DNA from: Mangrovitalea sediminis
GTDB taxonomy: Bacteria > Pseudomonadota > Gammaproteobacteria > Pseudomonadales > Oleiphilaceae
Assembly (NCBI RefSeq): GCF_002514725.1
Contig: NZ_NTLB01000006.1
Coordinates: 310,001-374,000, forward strand
Reading direction: 5' to 3'
DNA length: 64,000 nucleotides
Part shown: in pieces, positions 38,163-47,379 of the stretch
Layout of the letters: every line of letters starts with the position of its first letter
How positions within the stretch are numbered: position 1 is the stretch's first letter
Translations under genes and position numbers: made by a program
Notes under the pieces: model-generated
Database searches by the model: none
Told to the model about the DNA's origin: nothing
The model's input: the letters and a program-made list of their open reading frames with translations, nothing else

Positions 38163-39007
38163 TCGCGCAATCCGGCGACGGTAAAACGAAGTTCATCCCC
38201 CTCGCCCGGCGCCCGGAAAGCCAGCGAAACCGCCCTCAAACGCAATCCCGGTGCCCGGGTTTGGGCATTGCTATAACGGGGATCGCCCAACACCGGATAT
38301 CCGGCACCAGCCAGGTGGCGGCGAATCTGATGCTTGCGTCCGGTCTCGATGCGAATATCCAGCAAATCCGGCAACCCGTCCCCGGCAGGTTGTGCCAGCA
38401 TCACCCGTGTCACGGCCGCTTTACCGTCCAATGGCGCATCCAACGTCCAGACCTCGCCACTGGCCAACTGTGAACGCCGATCGTCATCGAGACGGACTTC
38501 AACCTGATACCCCTTTTCCGTGGTTCTTGCCTGGAGCTGGGCAGAGAGGTCCGCCGCCACACCACGCTGATGTGCCACCACCATTACGCCGCTGGCTTCG
38601 CGATCGAGACGATGCACGAGAAAATGCTGCCGTTTCGGGAACCCCGCAGATTCCAGCCAGCGCAACAAGCTCAGGTGATCGCCATAAGGCGAGCCCTGGG
38701 ACAGCATTCCCGGGGGCTTGTCCCAAACGGAAAAATTCCCCCTGTCCGCCACCAGTACCGGCGCAGGAACACTGGCTTGAAGAACCTGACTGTCGTAATA
38801 GATGGCAACGCTATCGCCAGCCTGCAAAAGGTGACGAACCCTTCGCAGTCGCCGCTGCCGCCCCCGCTGTATCAGCCAGACCGCCCCTTTCGCCATGGCA
38901 TCCTTGATCCGCTGACGGGGCAACCCGGTCCGCTCCGCCAATATATCCAGGGCGCCAACCTGTTCGGTCACCTGCCATTTGCCATCGATGCGGACACGCT
39001 CAGCCAT
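38147..39007 (-). CDS. RluA-family pseudouridine synthase with S4-like domain
   Basis: 286 residues from the ATG at 39007 (MAERVRIDGKWQ). An S4-like N-terminal part at about residues 17-70 (LDILAERTGLPRQRIKDAMAKGAV) precedes the catalytic domain, with the nucleophile in HFLVHRLDREASGVMVVAH and the late motif IETGRKHQIRRHLAGAGYPVLGDPRY. It isomerises uridine in rRNA or tRNA. The target position is not assignable. It lies 37 bases downstream of rsmC. Confidence 0.88.
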   Translation of the reverse strand: MAERVRIDGKWQVTEQVGALDILAERTGLPRQRIKDAMAKGAVWLIQRGRQRRLRRVRHLLQAGDSVAIYYDSQVLQASVPAPVLVADRGNFSVWDKPPGMLSQGSPYGDHLSLLRWLESAGFPKRQHFLVHRLDREASGVMVVAHQRGVAADLSAQLQARTTEKGYQVEVRLDDDRRSQLASGEVWTLDAPLDGKAAVTRVMLAQPAGDGLPDLLDIRIETGRKHQIRRHLAGAGYPVLGDPRYSNAQTRAPGLRLRAVSLAFRAPGEGDELRFTVAGLRDQAPL

Positions 39008-39044
39008 AGTGTCATGGTTCCGATTTGAGGAAACGGTCACCGGA

Positions 39045-40064
39045 CTACCGGCGGGTTCTTGCGCGGTAGACGGTAAAGCGACGATTCTCTGTAAGGATCT
39101 CAACCGGCCCGATATGAGCTTCGATCAGGGGACGATATGGCAGGAAGCTGTTGGCCACCAAACGCAACTCGCCACCGGGAACCAGGTGCCGGGCAGCAGC
39201 CCGCAAGAATCCCTCTGTCGCAGAAAGGTCTGTCTTCACACCGCTGTGAAAAGGAGGATTGGTCACGATGGTATCGTAACGGCCGCTCACACCGGATAAG
39301 CCATCGCTAGGCCAGACTTGTCCGCTCACACCGTTCCAGGAGAGCGTCTGCCGCGTACAGGCCAGTGCCTGAGCCTGCACATCCACATAGTCGACTGCAA
39401 GCGTGTCAAACCGCTTCGTCAGCCAGGCGCCGACGATACCTGCACCACAGGCAAAATCCAGGACACGACGCCCCGTGGGCGGCGAGTCAAACGTCTCCAG
39501 CAGGCAACGGGTCCCATCGTCCAGGCGTCCCTCACTGAATACACCCGGCAACGCTGCCACCGACACCGTCGTTTCGCTAACCGATATGTCAAACCGCCGC
39601 AACCAATCCTCAAGGCGGAACGGGGTTCCCGGCTGGGTGGGACGCAAGCTCCAGAATTGGCAATGGCGCGCCATATCGAGCTTCATGGCCTCACCCTGCG
39701 CGGCCAATAGTCGCGCGCCCCCGGCAATACCTTCACGCTTCTCGCCGACCAGGAACACCGTGCCGTTCGGTGCGATAACACTGGTCGCCAGGGCCAGGCG
39801 CATGGCCAGTTCCTGCTTGGCCTTGGGCATAAACACCAGCACCTGCTCGAAACGGGCCTCGGGGCGTTCCGCCAGGTCGCAGCCAAACACCACGTCCATA
39901 CCCGCAGGCCGAGGCAACATACGCGAGGTGCCGAAATGCTCGCTCAGTGCGACACCTTGAGCGCCAAGATCGCTCAGCAGGCTGTCCTGTGGCGGCCCCA
40001 ACACGAGCAGGTTGCCGGCTAAGCGGCTTCGATTGCGTAAGACGACTTCACTGGTATTGAACAT
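39045..40064 (-). CDS. rsmC: 16S rRNA m2G1207 methyltransferase RsmC
   Basis: 339 residues from the ATG at 40064 (MFNTSEVVLRNRSRL). The degenerate N-terminal methyltransferase-like domain has QVLVFMPKAKQEL and FLVGEKREGIAGG. The catalytic C-terminal domain has SAM motif VLDFACGAGIVGAWL and the N2-guanine signature TNPPFHSGVKTD. This two-domain layout and LPGVFSEGRLDDGTRCLLE fit RsmC, with the paralogue RlmG as the main alternative. Confidence 0.87.
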   Translation of the reverse strand: MFNTSEVVLRNRSRLAGNLLVLGPPQDSLLSDLGAQGVALSEHFGTSRMLPRPAGMDVVFGCDLAERPEARFEQVLVFMPKAKQELAMRLALATSVIAPNGTVFLVGEKREGIAGGARLLAAQGEAMKLDMARHCQFWSLRPTQPGTPFRLEDWLRRFDISVSETTVSVAALPGVFSEGRLDDGTRCLLETFDSPPTGRRVLDFACGAGIVGAWLTKRFDTLAVDYVDVQAQALACTRQTLSWNGVSGQVWPSDGLSGVSGRYDTIVTNPPFHSGVKTDLSATEGFLRAAARHLVPGGELRLVANSFLPYRPLIEAHIGPVEILTENRRFTVYRARTRR

Positions 40065-40139
40065 GAACCCCAAAATCTCTTCGAATAAAGACCGAGGCGT
40101 CGCGGCCTGGCCGCACAGGACACCCAAAGAGGGGCAATT

Positions 40140-41432
40140 CTACTGGTTTTGGCCGGGGACGACAGCCTGACCGCTGTAGGTGAAGCGCAAATAACGGTAA
40201 TACTCGGAGGCGACCATCTCCGATTTGGGCACGTCATAACGCACCACGGCCCTGACAGCATCCAGGGCACTCTCATCCAGCAACGGGTCGCCGCTCGGCA
40301 GATACACATAGGCGTTGACCAGGAACCCCTCGGAATCCAGCTCAAAAACCACGACCCCGCTTTCCGATGGCAGGCTGCTTGCCGGCGGATGCCACTGTGC
40401 CATGATCTGCTTGCGCATGGCGCGCAGGTACAGATTGACCATACGGATACGCCGCGCCTCGATTTCGCTAAAAGGTTCACCCACGCGGACTTTCCCGAGG
40501 CTCTGATCGTTCAGCGCCTGCATGCCCTTCAATCGGTCCTTTTCGCCCTGAGGAATACCCAAGGAAGCTCCGGTACCGGATCGCTGGCCATTGCTCATAC
40601 TGATATCCGACAAGGCATTGGCCAGCGCCTCGGTCGCCAATTTCTTTGGCTTTAGCGTCGGCTTGGCGACCTTTTGCTGGCTCTGAGCTCGCGTCATGGC
40701 TACCGAGGACTGGGACGCAGGCGCCACCTTTGGCGCCTTGGCGAGTCCATGCCCGGCCTTTTCAGGCTTGATGTTGGGATGACCTTTCGGCTGTGCCGTT
40801 TTCCCAACGCGCTTATCACTCCCTGGCGCTTTGCCCAATTGATGACCAACGGCCACTTCAGGTAACTGGTCGGCTTTGGGATGATCACCATGCACCGGCT
40901 GCTGGGTATCCGGCCCCTTAAAGGTGTTACCGCGCAGGTCCACCGTATTCGCAGTATCCCGAGGTAGCGGCGGCCTATCGTCGGTCGGCGGTTTGGGGAC
41001 CTTGGGCTGCGGCTTCGGCGCGGGTTTAGGCGCCGGCTTCGGCAGCGGCTTAGGTTTAGGCGCCGGCATAGGTCTAGGCGGCGTGGCGGCCGCCTGTTCC
41101 TGTTTTGGCTTGGGCTTTGGTTTGGCCTCGTGTTTTTCTTCCGGCTTGGGTTTTGGCTTCGGTTTCGGAGGCGATTTCTCAACCGCGCTGGGCTTCACCG
41201 GCGTTTTTGCCTTCAGCAAAGACGGTGTCTGCAATTCCAACGTAATATCGTGAGGTGTCTTCTCTGCCAGGGTCTTCTGCCATAGCAGCCATCGTTGATT
41301 GAGGTAGATCAGCACACCGATATGCACCAGCAGGCTGATCAGAACCAGCCACAGCACAAGACTTCGGCGGGAGCGCGCGTTCGCCACCGGTTCATCGGAA
41401 GAGGGTTGAAAATTGTCGACCAGTACGCTCAT
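40140..41432 (-). CDS. TonB/TolA-like energy-transducer family protein
   Basis: 430 residues. One N-terminal membrane helix at about residues 25-45 (LVLWLVLISLLVHIGVLIYL) is followed by a Pro/Lys-rich periplasmic spacer at about 78-170 (PKPKPKPKPEEKHEAKPKPK), a low-complexity linker, and a C-terminal TonB-like domain at about 335-420 (IMAQWHPPASSLPSESGVVVFELDSEGFLVNAYV). It should span the periplasm and act on an outer-membrane partner. No exbB/exbD or receptor gene is adjacent, so its motor and partner are unknown. The spacer is much longer than in E. coli TonB. Confidence 0.8.
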   Translation of the reverse strand: MSVLVDNFQPSSDEPVANARSRRSLVLWLVLISLLVHIGVLIYLNQRWLLWQKTLAEKTPHDITLELQTPSLLKAKTPVKPSAVEKSPPKPKPKPKPEEKHEAKPKPKPKQEQAAATPPRPMPAPKPKPLPKPAPKPAPKPQPKVPKPPTDDRPPLPRDTANTVDLRGNTFKGPDTQQPVHGDHPKADQLPEVAVGHQLGKAPGSDKRVGKTAQPKGHPNIKPEKAGHGLAKAPKVAPASQSSVAMTRAQSQQKVAKPTLKPKKLATEALANALSDISMSNGQRSGTGASLGIPQGEKDRLKGMQALNDQSLGKVRVGEPFSEIEARRIRMVNLYLRAMRKQIMAQWHPPASSLPSESGVVVFELDSEGFLVNAYVYLPSGDPLLDESALDAVRAVVRYDVPKSEMVASEYYRYLRFTYSGQAVVPGQNQ

Positions 41433-41623
41433 GCACCATCCAGAAACCGCAGATCCGCCTCCCCTTCGCCGGCATCACTGACCCTACCGGTTCAGACATA
41501 TCCGGGAGACACGACATCGTGCCATACTATTCGCGGCTGGGGAGTATCATACAACGCCGTAATGGGCGATGGCAGAGAGGGCGCATTAAGGCCCTGCAAT
41601 AGTATTTCGCCAGAGTAATTACC

Positions 41624-41809
41624 ATGTCGAACGTCATTCCTTTTCGCAAACCGGACCTGAAAAAACGCGCCAAGGCCCATACCCTGTGCAAGAACGGTTA
41701 CCACAAATGGAAGATCGTTCAGGAACGAAAGTTTGATGTGAAGCAGGGGCGGCTGGTGACACTCTCTCGCTGCATCCGCTGCGGCAAGGAAAAGACCACA
41801 CTGACGTAA
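41624..41809 (+). CDS. Small C-H-C-C zinc-binding-like protein
   Basis: 61 residues starting MSNVIPFRKPDLKKRAKAH, basic throughout. Potential zinc ligands: LCKNGYHKW (Cys and His) at about residues 22-30 and SRCIRCGKEK at about 49-58. The second pair is a clear C-x2-C. It may bind nucleic acid, but I cannot name a family. No ribosome-binding site stands out in the bases before the ATG. Convergent with the RluA-type gene. Confidence 0.65.
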   Translation: MSNVIPFRKPDLKKRAKAHTLCKNGYHKWKIVQERKFDVKQGRLVTLSRCIRCGKEKTTLT

Positions 41810-41824
41810 GGTCTCCCACCCGAT

Positions 41825-42574
41825 TCAGGGTTTGGGGACGAGAAGACTCCCTTCCGGCCAGCCTTGCGACCAGGGCTGAGACCACGCCTCCAGCGACGTC
41901 CTGACCGCAGGTTCATTGAATAGTCTGCCCTGCGTCGGTGGCACCACCCAGTGCAGAACCTCTCCCTGCCAGGGAAAAACAAGTCCGAAGGCATGTAAAT
42001 AGCCGCGATCGGCTCCTGAGAGGGTGCCTTCGCCCGCCAGATAGGGAGAGGTACCGGAGTAATAACGGGGGTCGCCCAAAATCGGCGCGCCGAGACTGCG
42101 CATAACAACGCGCAATTGATGCGTCTTGCCGGTGAAAGGTCGCAACAGGAAAAGGCGTAATCCCAGCCCAGTGCCCTGGCTGAGAAAGCGGGTTACCGAA
42201 GGGTTTTCCATGGTCTTGGCCAGCTTCCAGCTCCCGTCCCGACTTTTCAGCAGATCCCCCACAACCCTTCCCTGCTTACGGGATGGTTTGCGATCGGACA
42301 GCGCCACATAATACTTTTCGACCCGCCGCTCCCGAAACAGTCCTGATAACGCCTGATTCGCCGCCCGGTGCCTGGCCAGCAACAGTAATCCGGAGGTCAT
42401 GCTATCCAAACGGTGGACCGGATAGAGTTCGTCGAACCCCAGCGCTTCACGCACCTGAGTCACGATTCCCGGTTGTTCACCACGCTGATGCATATCGATG
42501 CTCGGCGCCTTGTCGATCAGGACAAAGTCGTCGTTAGCGGTAACCAGGGAAAATGGAGGACATGCCAACATCAT
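41825..42574 (-). CDS. RluA-family pseudouridine synthase (short type)
   Basis: 249 residues, catalytic domain only. Catalytic Asp in YPVHRLDSMTSGLLLLAR; LRLFLLRPFTGKTHQLRVVMRSLGAPILGDPRY is the conserved later motif. It resembles the small RluA-like group related to TruC, with no S4 domain. RNA target unknown. It ends 15 bases from the small zinc-binding-like gene and starts 43 bases downstream of the UbiB-like gene. Confidence 0.85.
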   Translation of the reverse strand: MMLACPPFSLVTANDDFVLIDKAPSIDMHQRGEQPGIVTQVREALGFDELYPVHRLDSMTSGLLLLARHRAANQALSGLFRERRVEKYYVALSDRKPSRKQGRVVGDLLKSRDGSWKLAKTMENPSVTRFLSQGTGLGLRLFLLRPFTGKTHQLRVVMRSLGAPILGDPRYYSGTSPYLAGEGTLSGADRGYLHAFGLVFPWQGEVLHWVVPPTQGRLFNEPAVRTSLEAWSQPWSQGWPEGSLLVPKP

Positions 42575-42617
42575 CAGAGGCGTCTTTTGACGAAACGACC
42601 GGGCAAACGGACTCTTG

Positions 42618-44633
42618 TCATGAGAGCCGCTCGTCCCTCAGTGCCATCAGCAACTGCCCGCGACGCTCCCAGAACCGCTCACGCGCCAGATTGAACGGAA
42701 ACAGTGCCAGATCCACAGACAGGTCCCGGCCGAGAATCAGCGGCGACATGCCCTTGTAAAAGCCCGCATAGGTACCGGCCATGGCTACCAGGGAGCGGGA
42801 CAGGTGCAGGTAGTCGCTCTGCACGACCAGCCCCATTTGGTAGGTGTTCGACATCAGGTGCATTGCCGTCTGCAGCCGCCGACGCAGCCCCGGAACGCCT
42901 TCACGGTAAAGCGTACGAACCGGCTTGCGGTGCAAGGGCGCAATACGCTTTTTCTGAAGCGTTTCATTCAACGCTGCGACAATATCGTCACGCCGTTCAG
43001 CATGGATGTCAGGTTCGGTGCTCATGCCAATCAGGCTATCAGCCAGGCGCTCAGTATCGCCGGCCAGCACGGCCACCAGATAATTCCAGATCATCGACCA
43101 TTTGCCACGCATATCGACCACGTTACCCCAGTCGATCAGATAGAGTTCGCCACGTTCGTTGACCAGGATATTGCCGGGATGCAGATCGCCATGGAACTCC
43201 TGGTGAACCACCAACTGTTCCAGAATCGCAAACAGGAAGTGTTCGGCAATTCGCCGCTGCAGACGCCGACGGGGCTTCCCGGTTTCTGCAGCCAGTGCCC
43301 GGTTGACCGCCACGGCGTCCTCAAGGAACTCCATTTCCAGGATGCGGCCGGATACCGAGTACACGTCCGGTACATGCCACACCTTCGAATACTCGGCACG
43401 CTGGGCAAAGCGCCGTTGTACGACGGCTTCGGCCTCGAAATCCAGTTCCTGCTCAAAGCCACGGGTGAATTCCTTGACCTGTTCAGCCATGGCTCGCAGG
43501 AAGGGTAGCAGCTTTGAATGCGGCGCCCAGTACTGGGAGCTGACCAGCATCAGCTCTATCGCCAGCGCCCCCATCTGGAACTCACGCTCCAGATTATGCC
43601 TCGCAACCTTGACGATCACCGGCACCAACAGCTCCATACCATCTCGCTGAACCGGCTTCTTCGCCAGATAGACCGAACCGATGGAACCCGACTTGAGCGG
43701 CGCATTGACGTCGAAGTTGAAATAGATATCCCGTGGCAGCTTACCCAGCGACTCCATGAAGGCCTGATTGACCTCCTCCGGCGACATCGGGTCGACGTCT
43801 TCCTGGAAGACCTGCAACTCCCGTGCGATTTCCTCCGGCAGAAAGTCCGAGTTGGCCGCCGCCACCTGCGCCATCTTGACGAATAGCGGACCGAATTCCC
43901 GCACCATCTTGGCGACGATTTGGGCCTGGGCGTGAAAATCCTGGGGATCAGTCTGCAGGAACGGCTTGATATAGCGAATGGCCCGGATCTGGCGGCGCAG
44001 GATCACGAGGTCGCCACGCAGGACCTGAACCTTGCCCAGCATGTCGGCCAACGCTACCTGATTGACCCGTCGCAGGTGCTTAACCCGGTTAAGAAGGTCT
44101 ACCAATAGAGGTTCATAAGTCCGCAGAACTGCCCGGGTTATCTCCAGATTGAGTTCGACCAGCCCCTTCAATTCGGGAGCGGCAATCAGCTCCTGAAAGA
44201 AATGCCAGAATTCATCGACGATGACGTCCGGAATTTCCACCGGACTGCGCAACACCACCTGTTTGACCAGGAATCGGATCAGGTTTTCAGTGGATTCCTC
44301 ATTGGGAATCAAGCGATAGCGTCGCAGGTAGACCGTCAACGCACGGCTGTGCTCGGACAAGGGATGCTCGTACAACACCGCAAACAGGCGGTCCAGTTCG
44401 GTCGCCAGCTCCGCCCGCGTCATGTCCTCGTCCCGCAATAGCAACCTCGCCAAAGGAACGAAGGCGGATGGTAGTTTCGCGGTACTCATGGCGAACGAAC
44501 CCGCGCCACGTAAAATGGCGTCAGTGCGGGCTTTCAGGACCGGCAGGTTGATCTCGATGATCTTCTTGCCTTCGAGCCGTTCTGCGGACGGGCCCTGCGG
44601 CTTTTTGACTGGTCTATTGTCCTGAGACGACAT
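42618..44633 (-). CDS. UbiB/AarF/ABC1-family atypical kinase-like protein
   Basis: 671 residues, about 120 more than E. coli UbiB, the excess being N-terminal. The UbiB core starts near residue 240 with LFVKMAQVAAANSDFLPEEIARELQVFQEDV (the KxGQ-like motif reads KMAQ). KSGSIGSVYLAKK replaces the usual Ala-rich loop. The catalytic loop is FHGDLHPGNILVN near 480 and the metal motif is LIDWGNVVD near 501. Family members support ubiquinone synthesis, probably as ATPases. It is not next to ubiE/ubiJ, so it is likely a second, uncharacterised paralogue. Confidence 0.82.
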   Translation of the reverse strand: MSSQDNRPVKKPQGPSAERLEGKKIIEINLPVLKARTDAILRGAGSFAMSTAKLPSAFVPLARLLLRDEDMTRAELATELDRLFAVLYEHPLSEHSRALTVYLRRYRLIPNEESTENLIRFLVKQVVLRSPVEIPDVIVDEFWHFFQELIAAPELKGLVELNLEITRAVLRTYEPLLVDLLNRVKHLRRVNQVALADMLGKVQVLRGDLVILRRQIRAIRYIKPFLQTDPQDFHAQAQIVAKMVREFGPLFVKMAQVAAANSDFLPEEIARELQVFQEDVDPMSPEEVNQAFMESLGKLPRDIYFNFDVNAPLKSGSIGSVYLAKKPVQRDGMELLVPVIVKVARHNLEREFQMGALAIELMLVSSQYWAPHSKLLPFLRAMAEQVKEFTRGFEQELDFEAEAVVQRRFAQRAEYSKVWHVPDVYSVSGRILEMEFLEDAVAVNRALAAETGKPRRRLQRRIAEHFLFAILEQLVVHQEFHGDLHPGNILVNERGELYLIDWGNVVDMRGKWSMIWNYLVAVLAGDTERLADSLIGMSTEPDIHAERRDDIVAALNETLQKKRIAPLHRKPVRTLYREGVPGLRRRLQTAMHLMSNTYQMGLVVQSDYLHLSRSLVAMAGTYAGFYKGMSPLILGRDLSVDLALFPFNLARERFWERRGQLLMALRDERLS

Positions 44634-44761
44634 GTACCACGCTATCCGATGCTGGAACGCTGGGCCCCGCCGGGGGAGTTGCCGGACCCGCCTTTCATCT
44701 TCCTGAGACAGGGCATTGTACTGTGTACCGAGGCGTCTGTGCTAACGTCTGTGCTGACGAT

Positions 44762-45598
44762 ATGCCCAGCCTGGCTCAGCCACCCGCAAACCACCCTACA
44801 ACGCAGACAGATGACGTGGAAACACCCCCGCTAAAAATTCTTTATCAGGACGACTATCTGGTCGCCATTCACAAACCCACAGGACTGCTGGTGCACCGCA
44901 GCCCGGTGGACCGGCGGGAAACGCGTTTTGCCATGGCGATGCTGCGTGACCAACTGGGACGCTGGGTATATCCGGTCCATCGGCTGGATAAACCGACCTC
45001 AGGCGTGCTCCTGTTTGCGCTCGATGCCGAAACGGCGAAACACGTCGGCAGTCAGTTCGAACAGCAAAGCGTCCGCAAGCGCTATCTGGCGATCGTTCGC
45101 GGCCATCCGCCTCTCGGCGGCATCATCCGCCATGCGATTGCCGACATCGACGACCTCAATTCGCGCCGGAAACGTCCTGATGCCGAGCCCCAGCCAGCCC
45201 TGACCCTCTACCACCGGCTCGCCACCCGGGAGCTCCCCGTCAGCGTCGACAAACGTTACTCGACCAGCCGCTATGCCTTGATGGACCTGGCGCCTCGCAG
45301 CGGGCGGCGCCATCAGTTGCGGCGTCATCTCAAACATATCAGCCACCCGATCATCGGCGATACCACTTACGGTAAGGGCCCCCACAACCGCTTCTTCAAG
45401 GAACAGTTTGGTGTCGACCGTCTCCTGCTGGCCGCCTATCAGCTGTCGCTATCGCACCCGGGAACCGGCGCCCCGCTGATCCTCCAGGCTCCGCTGGAAG
45501 GACGCTTCCTCGACGCTGTGACAGCTCTTGACTGGCTACCTGAGCTTCCGTCGGCCGCCAGACCGGACCCGGCGAATCCGGCGCTCGACCTTACATAA
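44762..45598 (+). CDS. truC: tRNA pseudouridine synthase C (TruC-like)
   Basis: 278 residues from the ATG at 44762; the frame is open further upstream to 44723. Core motifs: ILYQDDYLVAIHKPTGLLVHRSPVD, the catalytic VYPVHRLDKPTSGVLLFA, LMDLAPRSGRRHQLRRHLKHISHPIIGDTTYGKG. These are the TruC pattern, the enzyme for pseudouridine 65 in tRNA-Ile and tRNA-Asp of E. coli. It is divergent from the UbiB-like gene. Confidence 0.88.
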   Translation: MPSLAQPPANHPTTQTDDVETPPLKILYQDDYLVAIHKPTGLLVHRSPVDRRETRFAMAMLRDQLGRWVYPVHRLDKPTSGVLLFALDAETAKHVGSQFEQQSVRKRYLAIVRGHPPLGGIIRHAIADIDDLNSRRKRPDAEPQPALTLYHRLATRELPVSVDKRYSTSRYALMDLAPRSGRRHQLRRHLKHISHPIIGDTTYGKGPHNRFFKEQFGVDRLLLAAYQLSLSHPGTGAPLILQAPLEGRFLDAVTALDWLPELPSAARPDPANPALDLT

Positions 45599-45674
45599 TC
45601 CCGTTCAAGGTCTAGACTGACTTAGACCATTCCCGGACACCGGGAGCCAGACAAGAATAATTGAGGTACCACCC

Positions 45675-47333
45675 ATGATCGAAATGCTGCGTCGGCTGAG
45701 CATTCAACGCCGCCTGTTGATCCTGTTCGGGCTGGCCGTCCTGTTGCTGCTGGGCCTGGAATATTTCGGCAGCAGCTCGCTGTACAGAACCCTGCTCCAC
45801 GACCGTCAGGCCCAGACACGCAATGTGGTGGAAGAAGCCGCTGGTGTACTGAATCACTTTTACCAGTTGCAGACAGCCGGAACCTTGACCGAAGAACAGG
45901 CGCAGGCCCAGGCAAAATCTGTTCTCGGCGACCTCCGCTATGGTAACGATGGCTATTTCTGGATCAACGATCTCGACACCCGCATGATTATGCACCCCAT
46001 CAAGCCATCGCTGGACGGGAAGATCCTCGCCGCTGTGAAAGACCCTGCCGGCAAGCACCTGTTTCAGGCCATTGTCGACGTTGCCAAAGCCAAGGGTGAA
46101 GGCCGGGTAGATTACCTGTGGCCCAAACCCGGTCACGACGAGCCGGTCGAAAAGACCTCTTACGTCAAACTGTTCAAACCCTGGGGCTGGGTTGTCGGCT
46201 CCGGCGTCTACCTGGACGATATCTCGTCCGATTTCCGGGACGCCATGATCACCCGCTCAGGCCTGATCGCAGCAGGGCTGCTGATTCTGATAATCGCCAG
46301 TTTCATGATCGGCCACAGTATTATTCAGCCACTCGAATCCAGCGCCGACGCACTGGAGAATATCGCATCCGGTGACGGAGACCTGACCCAGCGGTTACCG
46401 ACCGCGGGCGAGGACGAGCTGGCCCGGCTCGGAGAAGCCTTCAACACCTTTGCCACCAAGATCGGCCAGATGATTGGCGAACTGGACGGCGTGATCAGTC
46501 GCAACCGGGAAACATCGGGAGATGTCATCCGGGTCGTCAAAGGCGCGGAACAGGCATCCGCCGAGCAAAAGCAGGAACTCGATACCGTCGCTGCTGCTGT
46601 CGAGCAGATGGTCACCACCAACGAGGACGTCGCCCGGCGCCTAGGTGAATCCGCCGAAGCCGCCAAGGAGGCCGATGCCGCAGCCGTACGAGGCGGTAAG
46701 TTGGTACAGACCACCAACCAGGCCATGGAAACCCTAGCAGGCAACATTGCCGAGTCCGCCTCGACAATGACGGAGCTGGCTCAGGAGTCCCAGAATATCG
46801 GCGGGGTGCTGGATGTCATTCGCGGAGTGGCCGACCAGACCAACCTGCTCGCGCTCAATGCTGCTATCGAAGCTGCCAGGGCCGGCGAGCAGGGCCGCGG
46901 CTTTGCCGTCGTTGCCGACGAAGTCCGCTCCCTCGCCCAGCGTACCCAGGATTCGACGGACGAAATCCAACAGATGATTTCGCGTCTCCAGCAAGGTGCG
47001 GACAAGGCCGTTGCAGCGATGACAGCCAGCCAACAACAGTCTGAATCAGCCCGTACCCAGGTCCTCGAAGCCAGCGAAGCCCTGGAAACCATCGTCCGTT
47101 TGGTCGGCACCATCACCGAACTGACCCAACATGTAGCCGCCGCTGCCGAGGAACAGACTCAAACGTCAGGCGAGATCAGCCGCAGCCTCAATGGCGTCGC
47201 CAGCTATGGCGACGATCTGGTCAGCCGTCTGAAAGAAACGGTCGACGCCACCCACACACTATCCAGCTCGGCAGAAACCCTGGAAAATATCGTCAGCCAG
47301 TTCCGTACCAACGGACGGTCTGCAAAAACCTGA
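45675..47333 (+). CDS. Methyl-accepting chemotaxis protein with sCache domain
   Basis: 552 residues. First membrane helix at about residues 14-33, periplasmic single-Cache domain at about 45-180 ([46 protein letters not shown]), second helix near 197-215, HAMP region at about 215-270, and the cytoplasmic signalling tip [37 protein letters not shown]. The sCache_2 type often senses small organic acids. No NWETF-like C-terminal tether is present. No other chemotaxis genes are adjacent. Confidence 0.95.
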   Translation: MIEMLRRLSIQRRLLILFGLAVLLLLGLEYFGSSSLYRTLLHDRQAQTRNVVEEAAGVLNHFYQLQTAGTLTEEQAQAQAKSVLGDLRYGNDGYFWINDLDTRMIMHPIKPSLDGKILAAVKDPAGKHLFQAIVDVAKAKGEGRVDYLWPKPGHDEPVEKTSYVKLFKPWGWVVGSGVYLDDISSDFRDAMITRSGLIAAGLLILIIASFMIGHSIIQPLESSADALENIASGDGDLTQRLPTAGEDELARLGEAFNTFATKIGQMIGELDGVISRNRETSGDVIRVVKGAEQASAEQKQELDTVAAAVEQMVTTNEDVARRLGESAEAAKEADAAAVRGGKLVQTTNQAMETLAGNIAESASTMTELAQESQNIGGVLDVIRGVADQTNLLALNAAIEAARAGEQGRGFAVVADEVRSLAQRTQDSTDEIQQMISRLQQGADKAVAAMTASQQQSESARTQVLEASEALETIVRLVGTITELTQHVAAAAEEQTQTSGEISRSLNGVASYGDDLVSRLKETVDATHTLSSSAETLENIVSQFRTNGRSAKT

Positions 47334-47339
47334 CAGCAC

Positions 47340-47365
47340 CCGGCCAGCCTCTGGCCGGTCTTTCC
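47340..47365 (+). terminator. Terminator-like hairpin after the chemoreceptor gene
   Basis: Perfect 8-base arms CCGGCCAG and CTGGCCGG with a 3-base loop, followed by TCTTTCC. It begins 7 bases after the chemoreceptor stop and precedes the epimerase start. Confidence 0.65.
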
Positions 47366-47379
47366 CTGGAGGTCAATAA

